DNA of 64,000 bases from Williamsia sterculiae (GTDB taxonomy: Bacteria > Actinomycetota > Actinomycetes > Mycobacteriales > Mycobacteriaceae): positions 1 to 64,000 of the forward strand of contig NZ_FTNT01000016.1 in NCBI RefSeq assembly GCF_900156495.1, written 5' to 3'. A model generated the notes under the pieces. The model saw nothing but the letters and a program-made list of their open reading frames with translations. It ran no database searches and was not told the origin of the DNA. The first letter of the stretch is position 1, and each line of letters begins with the position of its first letter. A program made the translations under genes and the position numbers. Shown in pieces: positions 49,939-58,122 of this stretch.

Positions 49939-51329
49939 CAGTGGGTCACCTTCGCCGCGTGACGCCCACCGCTTGCGGCGTGCTTGGGTCCACTCGACGA
50001 GGCGTTACCGCCGCCGAACTGGGGGAACGCCACTTTCAGGCCGGGGATGGCTTGTTCAGCCTGCTTGGACAGGTTCACCGCCGCCTGGGTGACGGTGTCG
50101 CTGACGGTCCGCGACAACGGGCCCGCCGCGGCGAACGCGTTCTGCGACTGCTCATGCGACACGCTGATGGGTGCGTGGATCGGACCCACGTCGACGTGGC
50201 CGTTGACGTCACCGGACTTGTTGACGGTGTAGTCGACCTTCGGATTACCCGGCACGGGGGTGTTGTTCACGTGCAGCTCGTACTGGTTGGCCTCCGGGTG
50301 CGGTGGTGCAGGCTTCGACAACTGGGGGTTCTCCGTTGTGGGCCCGCCCAACGGTGCATTCGGGTCACCACCGGGGTCGCCAGCGCCGAACGCGTAGCCC
50401 AGACCAGCGCCGACCGCACCGCCCGCGGCCGCGGCCGCGGCCGCCAGACCCGTCGCCGCCAGAGTCCCCGCGCCGCCACCTGCTGCGGCGCCGATGCCGC
50501 ATCCGACGGCACTGCTGATGCCCTGTGGGGGGATCGGAAGAGCGGCCAGAGCGCCGATACCGCACCCGAGTAGCGCGCCGCCGCCGCCGAGGATGATCTC
50601 GGCCGGGACGAACACGGTGAAACCTGTCAAGGTGGCGCCGGCGACCCCGCCCAGGACGGTCGCCGTGGCGCTGCGGTCGGCCTGGTCGTCGGTGAACCCG
50701 ATGCTGCGGTAGAACGTGTCCACCCGGGCCTCAGCGTCGGCGAACTGTCCATCGAGGTTGCGGGCGTCGGCGTCCGAGACCGGTCCCTGCGGCAACCAGA
50801 CGTTGCGGCTCAACACAATCTTGCCGGGGTGCGGCAACGGCTTTGGGATCACGGGCCGCTTGGGGGCGACCGGTGTCGGCAGATGCAGCGGGGTTTGCGG
50901 GAGCGGGTTGTATGCCCCCTGATACGTCGGCTGGGTGTCCTCCGGTGAGCCCTGCTCGACTGGTGGGGCGATGTACGTCGGTGCCGGGACGAACGACGGC
51001 CCGGTCTGTGGCGCGGGTTCCGGGGTCGGCTCCGGTGTCGGAGCGGGGGCCGGCGCAGGTGCCGGGGCGTCGGGGGTCACCCCTCCCTGACCGGTCGGTG
51101 GTGTCGACGGGCTGTCGGGGGTCACTCCCCCTTGCCCCGTCGACGGGGGCGCGGCCGGGGCGTCGGGTGTGATCCCGCCCTGACCGGGATCGGCCAGCGC
51201 GGGTGCGGTGGCACCGGCGATCAGGGTGGCCAGCACACCGGCGGTGATCATGGTTCCCGCCCGGGCCGTCAACCCGGCTGAACGGGTCGTTGGGAGCTGA
51301 GAATGGCGGTGGGTGCCTGTTTTTGGCAT
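49938..51329 (-). CDS. Secreted or envelope proline-rich transfer protein
   Basis: The protein has 463 aa. A signal peptide (AGTMITAGVLATLIAGATAP, cleavage after ALA) is followed by three near-identical GQGGxTPDxP repeats. A long Pro/Ala/Thr region comes next. A globular segment (KIVLSRNVWLPQGPVSDADA) follows, and then a Gly/Ala-rich hydrophobic stretch (GCGIGAAAGGGAGTLAATGL onward) that could insert into a membrane as a glycine zipper. It may form an envelope-spanning part of the channel. No known family is evident. Confidence 0.7.
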   Translation of the reverse strand: MPKTGTHRHSQLPTTRSAGLTARAGTMITAGVLATLIAGATAPALADPGQGGITPDAPAAPPSTGQGGVTPDSPSTPPTGQGGVTPDAPAPAPAPAPTPEPTPEPAPQTGPSFVPAPTYIAPPVEQGSPEDTQPTYQGAYNPLPQTPLHLPTPVAPKRPVIPKPLPHPGKIVLSRNVWLPQGPVSDADARNLDGQFADAEARVDTFYRSIGFTDDQADRSATATVLGGVAGATLTGFTVFVPAEIILGGGGALLGCGIGALAALPIPPQGISSAVGCGIGAAAGGGAGTLAATGLAAAAAAAGGAVGAGLGYAFGAGDPGGDPNAPLGGPTTENPQLSKPAPPHPEANQYELHVNNTPVPGNPKVDYTVNKSGDVNGHVDVGPIHAPISVSHEQSQNAFAAAGPLSRTVSDTVTQAAVNLSKQAEQAIPGLKVAFPQFGGGNASSSGPKHAASGGRHAAKVTH

Positions 51330-51430
51330 GGGGGTAGTGCCCTTTCACGAAACGGGGTGATGGAGGGTGAGAATCGAGGTGGCGACCAGGCAGTGCCGTC
51401 GCCAGACGTCCGCCGATTCGGCCGTGGTAG

Positions 51431-52387
51431 TTATCCGGTGCGGTCCGGCGTCGCGGTGCTCACCACCTTGCTCTGCGGTATCGCCGAGATGAGGGTTTGC
51501 CCGTTCTCAACGGTGGTAGTGATCACCTGGTGCACGATCGTCGGCACACTGTTGCCCGGGGCCAGCAGTGTCAACGTCACGTCCCAGGTGTTCGCGGCGG
51601 TCGGTTGGATACGTAGGCAGTGCTGGGTACCGGTGGCGACCTTGTCGATGCTGTCCTGCAAGGTGTCTGCGGTCCCCAGATTCCGCGACGACGGCGCCGC
51701 CGCCGCCCGCGCCGCGGCCCCGGAGCGTTGCACGTAGTAGGCGTAGTCGAATTTCTGGATCACGTCCGGACCGGACGTTGTGTCACCCGGCCCGGCGCCG
51801 GTCACCACCGCCCCGGTGGTGTTCGCCGCGCACATCGGCGCCGGTGCCGGGCTCTCGGCACTCTGCGTGGCTGTGGTCGCCACGACTGCGGTCGGGTCCG
51901 CGGCGGGCACATCACTGGCTGCGGGTTGGGAATCGCTGGGCCACAACGCCAGCGCGCCGATACCAGCGACCAACAGCAGCACCACGAAGAACCCCGCGGC
52001 GATGAGCGGGCGCCGCCACCTGCGAATCCGGCCGGCGGCGGAATTCCGCCCACCCGCGACAGCGGGCGTACTCGGTGCGGGCACGCTGTGCGGGGCGACG
52101 GGCGGTGTCGGTTCGTACGCCGGAAACGACGTATCGACGGGCTCCGGTTCCGGCGCCGGTTCGGGGCCTCGTGGGGTGGGTAACCACGCCCACCCGGCCG
52201 CGGCCCACCGTCCAGACAGTTCCGGCGCAGCATCACGCACCGGCGCAGCGTCCGAGCGGAACAGGTGGCCCGGCTGCGGTGGTGGATCCCACAGCACCTT
52301 GCTCAGGTCGAACGCGGGCCCGGTGGCGTCGCCGGTCGCTGGAAGGTCGGCGCGGGTGCCGGGATGTTGCGCGTACTTACTATCCAT
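51431..52387 (-). CDS. Single-TM transfer protein with long N-terminal tail
   Basis: The protein has 318 aa. About 125 disordered residues rich in Pro and Ala precede one membrane segment (RRPLIAAGFFVVLLLVAGIG). An outer domain follows with two Cys (APMCAANTTG and TQHCLRIQPT) that may form a disulfide, plus VIHQVITTTVENGQ-like strands near the end. The arrangement resembles VirB10-like or VirB8-like anchors in general outline only. It is part of the minus-strand transfer series. Confidence 0.7.
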   Translation of the reverse strand: MDSKYAQHPGTRADLPATGDATGPAFDLSKVLWDPPPQPGHLFRSDAAPVRDAAPELSGRWAAAGWAWLPTPRGPEPAPEPEPVDTSFPAYEPTPPVAPHSVPAPSTPAVAGGRNSAAGRIRRWRRPLIAAGFFVVLLLVAGIGALALWPSDSQPAASDVPAADPTAVVATTATQSAESPAPAPMCAANTTGAVVTGAGPGDTTSGPDVIQKFDYAYYVQRSGAAARAAAAPSSRNLGTADTLQDSIDKVATGTQHCLRIQPTAANTWDVTLTLLAPGNSVPTIVHQVITTTVENGQTLISAIPQSKVVSTATPDRTG

Positions 52388-52457
52388 TGCTAATCCCTTT
52401 CTCCCAACGAAACTCTGGACTGATCACTGCTGCGCCCATCCGGGCCGACACGGGCGT

Positions 52458-54194
52458 TCACCCCGCCGGCACTTCGGTCGGGGTGAACGACGACGGATCC
52501 GGTATCCCGGGCACCCCACCGAACCCGGATTCGCCGCCGCTACCGGGTGCGTCCGAGGTGGGGGTGGTGTTCTGCGCGTCCACTCCGCCCTGACCCGATC
52601 CGCCGCTCTCATCGGTACCGGTGGGATCAGCGTTGGACAGGATCGGACCGTTCGGGGCCAGCGTCGCCGAACCCGGCGGGACCGTCGCCGACGGCCACAG
52701 CTTGGACACGCTGTCGCTCACGGCCTGGGCGGCGGTGTTGAGGTACCCGTCGCCGGTGACCGAAGAGAACGACGACCCGGCCAGGTCGTGGGCCAGGGCG
52801 GCGAACCATTCCGCGGCGAACAGCGTCGGTGACGGTGCGCCCGCGGTCTGCGAGGTCGTCGTGTAGGAGCCATGGGCGTTAGCGGTGTTGAAGTACTGCA
52901 TCATCGTCGTGACGTTCAGCAGATCCTTGTTATCGGTGATGTTCTGCTTGATCGCGTCGAACGCCTGGTTCGTCCACCGATCCACCGTGGCCGGCGGGAC
53001 CAGATCGACCACGGCCGAACCCAGCTTCGCGCCCAGTACCGCCAGGGCGGCCGGCGGATTCGCCAAACCGACCGTGGCCAGCTCCCCGATGGTCTGCGGG
53101 GTGATCACCTTCTTCGCCACCGACACCACAGCGTTGAGGCCGATGGTGCCGACCTTCAACACGGCGTTCAAAGCGTCCGGGACAGACGGCAGCGGGGTCC
53201 GCGGATCCGAGGCGTCGGCCAACCGCTGCGACACCGACTCCTGCGGTTCGTAGCTCAGGGTGTCCAGAGACGTGCCCTGCACATCGTTGTTGATCACGTC
53301 GACCCCGGCCTTGACCGAGGTCAACGCCAACGCCTGACCGACCGAGGTCAACGACCCGATCGGGTCGGCTTGGTCCAACTCCGACTGGCCGGCGATGTTG
53401 GTCACCAGGTGCACGATCGGCGAGTTCGACGGGGCGGCGCACGCCAGATCCCCCGACGCGCAGCTGTCCATCACCCGACCCGACAGGTTCCCGTACCCGC
53501 GATCAGAATCCATGGTGGGGGCGATACCGCCACCCTCGGGACCTTGTGTCGGTCCCGGAGACGGCAACGAGGCCACCGACTGCCCGGAGGTTCCCGGCGC
53601 CGCGGCCGGGCGGTCCTGCCCACTCGCGCCCGGGAACAATGGCGAATCAGCTGGGCGGCCCGGGTCGCCGAACAACGCGACACCAGCGACACGGTCTGCG
53701 TCGATCGGGCCCTGCCCCTGACCTATCGACTTCGCCACGTTCGACATCGCGTGCGCGCCCTGCGAGTACCCCGTCAAACCGAACTGGGTTTTACCGCAGC
53801 GGCGCGCGATCTGGCTCAGCATCGACGTTGTCGTGCCCATCGCCTGGGTCACCGACTCCGAATACTGTTGCTTCCCGCCGGCGACCGCGCCTCCGAACCC
53901 GGCCGGATACGGCACATACTCCCGGGCGACGAGGCCCTTCGCCATCGACAACATCGGCGACATCACCGAAGCGAGCATCCCAGAATCCGCTGTCGTCGAA
54001 GCGTTGTCCGACGACTGGCCTGTGCCCTGCACACCCAGCACATACAGGGCCGGGCAGTTAGTTTCCGCGACCGCGGTCGGGGCGTCATACGCCGACCCGA
54101 CACCAGCGAGAACAGCAACCGATCCCGCCAACGCCACGCCGCCGCAGCGCACAGACCACCGCGACAGCACCGACCGAGCCCTCCCCGACCCCAT
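52458..54194 (-). CDS. Cutinase-family secreted protein at the head of the transfer series
   Basis: The protein has 578 aa from the ATG at 54194. A signal peptide (SVRCGGVALAGSVAVLAGVG) leads to a cutinase-like alpha/beta-hydrolase domain: NCPALYVLGVQGTGQSSDNA, then the serine elbow FGLTGYSQGAHAMSN, and an ALFGDPGRP strand. The family's Asp/His positions may lie near DSCASGDLACAAPSNSPIVH, where a Cys pair also fits. About 300 extra C-terminal residues are unassigned. Cutinase-like proteins act on lipids of the mycolic envelope. Here it may loosen the outer layer during mating. Confidence 0.82.
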   Translation of the reverse strand: MGSGRARSVLSRWSVRCGGVALAGSVAVLAGVGSAYDAPTAVAETNCPALYVLGVQGTGQSSDNASTTADSGMLASVMSPMLSMAKGLVAREYVPYPAGFGGAVAGGKQQYSESVTQAMGTTTSMLSQIARRCGKTQFGLTGYSQGAHAMSNVAKSIGQGQGPIDADRVAGVALFGDPGRPADSPLFPGASGQDRPAAAPGTSGQSVASLPSPGPTQGPEGGGIAPTMDSDRGYGNLSGRVMDSCASGDLACAAPSNSPIVHLVTNIAGQSELDQADPIGSLTSVGQALALTSVKAGVDVINNDVQGTSLDTLSYEPQESVSQRLADASDPRTPLPSVPDALNAVLKVGTIGLNAVVSVAKKVITPQTIGELATVGLANPPAALAVLGAKLGSAVVDLVPPATVDRWTNQAFDAIKQNITDNKDLLNVTTMMQYFNTANAHGSYTTTSQTAGAPSPTLFAAEWFAALAHDLAGSSFSSVTGDGYLNTAAQAVSDSVSKLWPSATVPPGSATLAPNGPILSNADPTGTDESGGSGQGGVDAQNTTPTSDAPGSGGESGFGGVPGIPDPSSFTPTEVPAG

Positions 54195-54476
54195 CAACTT
54201 ACCCGCCCCACACCCGGCGCGCCGAACACACGGTTCAGAGGTGGCCGGCGGACCAGCGCATGACCCACAGGACACGTCGGGCCCGGTTGCACAGCCAACG
54301 AGGCGGAGACACACCACCACCCCACCGGCTGCGCACCGCAACCAGCCGCCCCGACCACATCAGCTGACATGGTCCCTACACTGGAAGAACTGGCCATCAC
54401 GTGCCCAGCACGCGACCCGGTAACCGGTGCTCGATCCGTGGCAGACGGCAAATCAAGGCCACCAGAGCACCACCCC

Positions 54477-54518
54477 AGCTGGGAGGGGTCAGACCGCAAA
54501 TCCAGGCCCCTCCCAGCT
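54477..54518. terminator. Stem-loop between the transfer series and the XRE module
   Basis: AGCTGGGAGGGG (54477-54488) pairs perfectly with CCCCTCCCAGCT (54507-54518) around an 18-nt loop. It lies about 280 bp upstream of the cutinase gene start. It may end transcription from the right or insulate the transfer promoter. Confidence 0.5.
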
Positions 54519-54567
54519 TTGCCTCTCGGCTCCTCTTGACTGATCAATAGCCTCCGCTCCTTCACGA

Positions 54568-54641
54568 CTATGTGTGGGATTCATGTCGGATCCGCACACA
54601 TAGAGGTTATATAGAAGCGTGGCACTTACACAACACTTACA
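54568..54641. promoter_or_regulatory. Operator region: inverted repeat plus paired direct repeats
   Basis: CTATGTGTG (54568-54576) and CACACATAG (54595-54603) are perfect 9-bp arms around an 18-bp spacer. CACTTACA occurs twice, at 54623-54630 and 54634-54641, 11 bp apart, about one helical turn. TATATT at 54652-54657 may be a -10 box. The region is AT-rich and lies upstream of the XRE regulator, so it is probably its control region. Confidence 0.5.
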
Positions 54642-54703
54642 TAGTCTGACCTATATTGTCCGATTCCGGTCTCGACCCACCACAGGCACTAAAGTCATGC
54701 GGT

Positions 54704-55318
54704 GTGCCGGACCACCTCTACTTCGCCGACGTCGTCCATCGGCGTCGCCGGGAGCTTGGCCTGAGCCAGGCTGATGTAGTGCACGCAGGCGGCCCATCCG
54801 GTCCGACGCTTGTTCGGATCGAGAGTGGTACTTTTCCGGCTCTCAGACCGCCGACCTTCAAAAAGCTCGACCAGGCACTCCGTTGGACACCCGGCAGCGC
54901 CTACAACGTCTATTTGGGCGGCGATCCAGAGGAAGCTGGTCGCGACAGGCCCCCATCAGCGCGCGGGCAGTTCACTCTCCCCCTTGCCCGGCTAATTGAC
55001 CTTATCGAAATCGCGGGCGACATGGCCGCTCTGGCGACTAAGTATGAGCAAGACCCTGCACTCCACGCGGCGCTGGATAAGTTGCGCGACGTTCTGTCGC
55101 CCATGGTCGGCAAGGTAATATCAGCAATGCTGAACGCGGAACTCCCTCAGCAGCTTCCGCCGCCGGATCGCGTCGCGGCCGCCGTTGACGCGTTCTTGCA
55201 AGCGCCAGCAGAAGACGAAACGCCAGCTCGTACAGCCGAGAACACACGGCGTCGTATCGCCGCAGAACGGCTCCGGTACGGTCAGGAGATCGCTAATGAG
55301 CAGCCCGGAAACCCATAA
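54704..55318 (+). CDS. XRE-family regulator
   Basis: The protein has 204 aa from a GTG at 54704, which follows a TAAAGT box by 8 bp. A TTG at 54656 would add 16 unlikely residues. The HTH reads LYFADVVHRRRRELGLSQAD followed by VVHAGGPSGPTLVRIESGTF. The C-terminal half is helical (LARLIDLIEIAGDMAALATK). It overlaps the following small gene. It is convergent with a membrane protein / ImmA pair that it probably regulates. Confidence 0.82.
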   Translation: MPDHLYFADVVHRRRRELGLSQADVVHAGGPSGPTLVRIESGTFPALRPPTFKKLDQALRWTPGSAYNVYLGGDPEEAGRDRPPSARGQFTLPLARLIDLIEIAGDMAALATKYEQDPALHAALDKLRDVLSPMVGKVISAMLNAELPQQLPPPDRVAAAVDAFLQAPAEDETPARTAENTRRRIAAERLRYGQEIANEQPGNP

Positions 55319-55586
55319 GCCCATACCAGGCCACGTCGCTCTACTCTCCGACGCCTACGGAGTCCCGCTCGCTGCGATGGCCCAGATCACCGGTGTAGCT
55401 GAGGACCGGCTCCAGAGCGGCCAGCTCGACTCCCACGACCTCAGTCGCGTCGCCGCCGCCTATGATCTGCCGGCAACCTTCTTCGAGACGGAAACCGGCA
55501 GCGAGATTGACCAGCTGCGGTTGCTAGCTACCCTGCGCGCGACGCCCGCGGCCGCGCTTCGCCTTCGCGGTAAGCCCGGTAGATAG
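55296..55586 (+). CDS. Small second HTH-like protein
   Basis: The protein has 96 aa from the ATG at 55296, with AGGAG upstream. GVPLAAMAQITGVAEDRLQS followed by DSHDLSRVAAAYDLPATFFE resembles a Cro/XRE-type domain with a divergent first helix. It overlaps the end of the XRE gene by 23 bp, so both are co-translated. It could pair with the first regulator as a heterodimer. Confidence 0.65.
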   Translation: MSSPETHKPIPGHVALLSDAYGVPLAAMAQITGVAEDRLQSGQLDSHDLSRVAAAYDLPATFFETETGSEIDQLRLLATLRATPAAALRLRGKPGR

Positions 55587-55592
55587 TAAATT

Positions 55593-56594
55593 TCACGACA
55601 CCGCGCACCAACTCCGCGCAACCCCTAAGACCTGCTCGGGCGTTGGGGTGTGATGTGTCGGACGCCAACTAGTCGACCCTGGCACAACATCTCTTATGTC
55701 GCGCCCCAGAACAACTGACGCGTCAATGCACTCTGCGATCATGCGGATGAGTCGCGCCTCACGGCTCAGACCAGCTGTACTCATGAGGCGTACCTCCGGT
55801 GCAACGCTCGTCAAGAATTCCCATAACGGAGGTAGCCCTGCGACGGACTTTTCCCATTCCTTGGAAACCGCAGTCTTTCGTCGAGCATAGCGAAACGTCC
55901 CCAGTAGCCCAAGCACGCTAATAACAAGAGTAAAGATGGCGTACACGTTTCCGTTACTGTCACGCTGAACACGTTCGGCCGTGCCGATATGGCCGTCGCT
56001 GGACGCTATTGCGTACCATAAGAGTGATATTGAATTGAGACCCGTTGCCAAAAACAACCCTAGCGCTACGATTCCCGCCGACGTCACACCGCCCCTCCGC
56101 ATGCCCCGCGCGTAGGCACGACCCACAACTACCAGTGCGTAGCCGTCGCAGAACACAATGCTTGCCGAATAAATGGCGAAGTACGCGACCGAGAGCACGG
56201 GTGCGGCCGCCTCAATAGGAAGGTTGCGGGACCCTGCTGACGCGTCCAACACCACCAGAGCCGCCGCGACCACGCCCAAGCCTATCCAAGGAGTCAACGC
56301 TGCCATTCGGCTACGCATCATGCGAGTCGCGTGACGCACTGCTGCCACCGCACCCACTGCGGCAGCGACCGTCAGCACTTGCGCAGCTACCCGGACAAGG
56401 CGGCCATCAACTAGCTCGGCGAGCACGTCGTTAATTGGGCCAACCTTCACCACGTCCGCCGCAACAAAAAATGCTATCACCACAGTGAAGTGACGACCCT
56501 GGCCACGCTTTATGACCGCGACGCGGCTCACGGTGACAAAGACGGCAAACGTCGCTATGAACAGATCTAGATAGAGCGGAAGAGTGTTTCTCAC
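55593..56594 (-). CDS. MAB_1171c-family (DUF6545-type) polytopic membrane protein
   Basis: The protein has 333 aa. About seven hydrophobic segments occupy residues 5-235, e.g. YLDLFIATFAVFVTVSRVAV and VAYFAIYSASIVFCDGYALV. The soluble tail starts EWEKSVAGLPPLWEFLTSVA and continues EARLIRMIAECIDASVVLGR, the pattern of the MAB_1171c / DUF6545 group. Annotation as a transporter is traditional and untested. These proteins recur with an XRE regulator and an ImmA peptidase, as here. It starts 2 bp after the ImmA gene. Confidence 0.8.
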   Translation of the reverse strand: MRNTLPLYLDLFIATFAVFVTVSRVAVIKRGQGRHFTVVIAFFVAADVVKVGPINDVLAELVDGRLVRVAAQVLTVAAAVGAVAAVRHATRMMRSRMAALTPWIGLGVVAAALVVLDASAGSRNLPIEAAAPVLSVAYFAIYSASIVFCDGYALVVVGRAYARGMRRGGVTSAGIVALGLFLATGLNSISLLWYAIASSDGHIGTAERVQRDSNGNVYAIFTLVISVLGLLGTFRYARRKTAVSKEWEKSVAGLPPLWEFLTSVAPEVRLMSTAGLSREARLIRMIAECIDASVVLGRDIRDVVPGSTSWRPTHHTPTPEQVLGVARSWCAVS

Positions 56595-56596
56595 TA

Positions 56597-57163
56597 TTAC
56601 TCTGGACCTAAGAACGTATCAAGTACGTTTTGCTGAGTGAGGGCACGACGTGCGCGGCGCAGGTTCGCGAACTCTCTATCTGACAACAAGAGCAGGACGG
56701 CCAGCTGCGACCCCAGAAACTCAGCCGCGTACTCGTCGGCGGACTCGTAGTGGTTCTCGCTGTGCGCGACTTCGTGGGAAATCATTATCCCGGCATCGGA
56801 CAGCGCCGCAGCAACTAAGTCCTGAGGAAGGTTTGGGAACAGTGCTGGGTCTATGGCGGGCGCCGTAGGTGAATCCATATGGTCCAGCAGAACATGTGCG
56901 ATTTCATGGCAGATGATCAGTTGGGATCTCCAGTCGTTCTTGGCTCCAGCGTGAACTATCGTGATGCCGGAGTCCAGCGCAAGAGCCGAACCGCTGACCG
57001 CTCCGGACATCGAGTATCCTTCGCTGAGATGTACTGCAAGACCAGACTTGACACTTGCGTACTCCAGGAGTGAGTCCACGGTCGGGGCGGCACCCCCATG
57101 CCACCGGATTAACCCCGCTGTGATTCGTCGGCCTGCCCTCCGCGCTCTCCACTGACGGATCAT
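56597..57163 (-). CDS. ImmA/IrrE-type peptidase (short form)
   Basis: The protein has 188 aa. The zinc motif is LIICHEIAHVLLDH. A second conserved acidic stretch, NHYESADEYAAEFLGSQLAV, supplies the third ligand. It lacks the N-terminal HTH seen in the ImmA at 1404. It overlaps the nucleoside hydrolase gene by 4 bp and adjoins the membrane protein. It probably cleaves one of the HTH proteins encoded convergently. That is inference from the module. Confidence 0.85.
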   Translation of the reverse strand: MIRQWRARRAGRRITAGLIRWHGGAAPTVDSLLEYASVKSGLAVHLSEGYSMSGAVSGSALALDSGITIVHAGAKNDWRSQLIICHEIAHVLLDHMDSPTAPAIDPALFPNLPQDLVAAALSDAGIMISHEVAHSENHYESADEYAAEFLGSQLAVLLLLSDREFANLRRARRALTQQNVLDTFLGPE

Positions 57164-58122
57164 CTCAGCAGCGAATTGATCATGTGTTTCACACGTTCGG
57201 GTTTGCTCCTGACGAGGACTCTACCTACCGGTGATTCGTCACTCTGGCACTGCACAATTGGCCTGCCCTGGCTGTCTTCTGCGATATATGGGTGGGCTGC
57301 CGTAGTCTCGAACCCCAGACGGTCGGCCCAGAGATCACGCAGCGCAGCGAGCATTGCTACTGAATCGTTGCATGGGGTCCTCCAGCCGCCCACCGGCCCG
57401 TGGGGCGAATACTTTGGTCCTCTCGCACTCCCATACTGCTGATGGACCTTGAGCATGTCCCGGCCTAAGCGGGTCGAAGGGAAGTCGTCCGGCGACAGTG
57501 TTGTTTCCTTGGTGACGTCGAGTCCTGCCCATGTGATCCGTAGCGGACTTTTCACAACCTGCGTTGCTGCTTCTGGGTCAAGACGTATGTTCGTGTCCCC
57601 CATGTCGTCGAGCCAGGAATCAGCGGACAGGCCATGGCTGCCCATGATCGTCACCATTCCCAGCCAGCTGGCCACACGAGGCTCTGTCCACAATGCTGCC
57701 GCCAGATTGGTTAGCGGACCGATGCAGACAAGCTTCCCGTCGTGCCTGTGCTTGGCCGCGAAACGAATCAGCGCCGAGACACTGTCGTCACCCGCAAGAG
57801 CCGAGATGTTCGCGAACTCGCGCGGTGAGAGCGCGTCCCCGAGGCCGTCAGTCCCGTGGACGCTCACCGCGGGTTCCCAACCAGCGGGCGCGGGTAGAGA
57901 CGATCCGTGCACAGGCACGCGGTCGGCACCAGCTTGCCGCAGAGCCCAACGTGCGTTCCGGGATGCCCGCGTCGGATCGCAGTTCCCCCAGGTTGCACCG
58001 ACACCGCAGAGATTCTGGGGTCCCACCGCTCGGGCCGCCACGGCTATTGCAAGGGAGTCGTCGACTCCGCAGTCCGTGTCGATGAAGAGCTTCATTGGCA
58101 GCCGCTCAAGTTGGATTCCCAT
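57160..58122 (-). CDS. Nucleoside hydrolase-family protein
   Basis: The protein has 320 aa from the ATG at 58122; ATG 58095 is an alternative that begins at MKLFIDTDCG. The calcium-site motif reads FIDTDCGVDDSLAIAVAARA, with Cys in place of the usual Pro in DTDPGxDDA. VCIGPLTNLAAALWTEPRVA and TWAGLDVTKETTL further support the family. A C-terminal Asp is in CNDSVAMLAAL. These enzymes cleave the N-glycosidic bond of nucleosides. In this cassette it may act on a nucleotide signal or cofactor. A TATACA box lies 9 bp before the first ATG on the minus strand. Confidence 0.82.
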   Translation of the reverse strand: MGIQLERLPMKLFIDTDCGVDDSLAIAVAARAVGPQNLCGVGATWGNCDPTRASRNARWALRQAGADRVPVHGSSLPAPAGWEPAVSVHGTDGLGDALSPREFANISALAGDDSVSALIRFAAKHRHDGKLVCIGPLTNLAAALWTEPRVASWLGMVTIMGSHGLSADSWLDDMGDTNIRLDPEAATQVVKSPLRITWAGLDVTKETTLSPDDFPSTRLGRDMLKVHQQYGSARGPKYSPHGPVGGWRTPCNDSVAMLAALRDLWADRLGFETTAAHPYIAEDSQGRPIVQCQSDESPVGRVLVRSKPERVKHMINSLLR

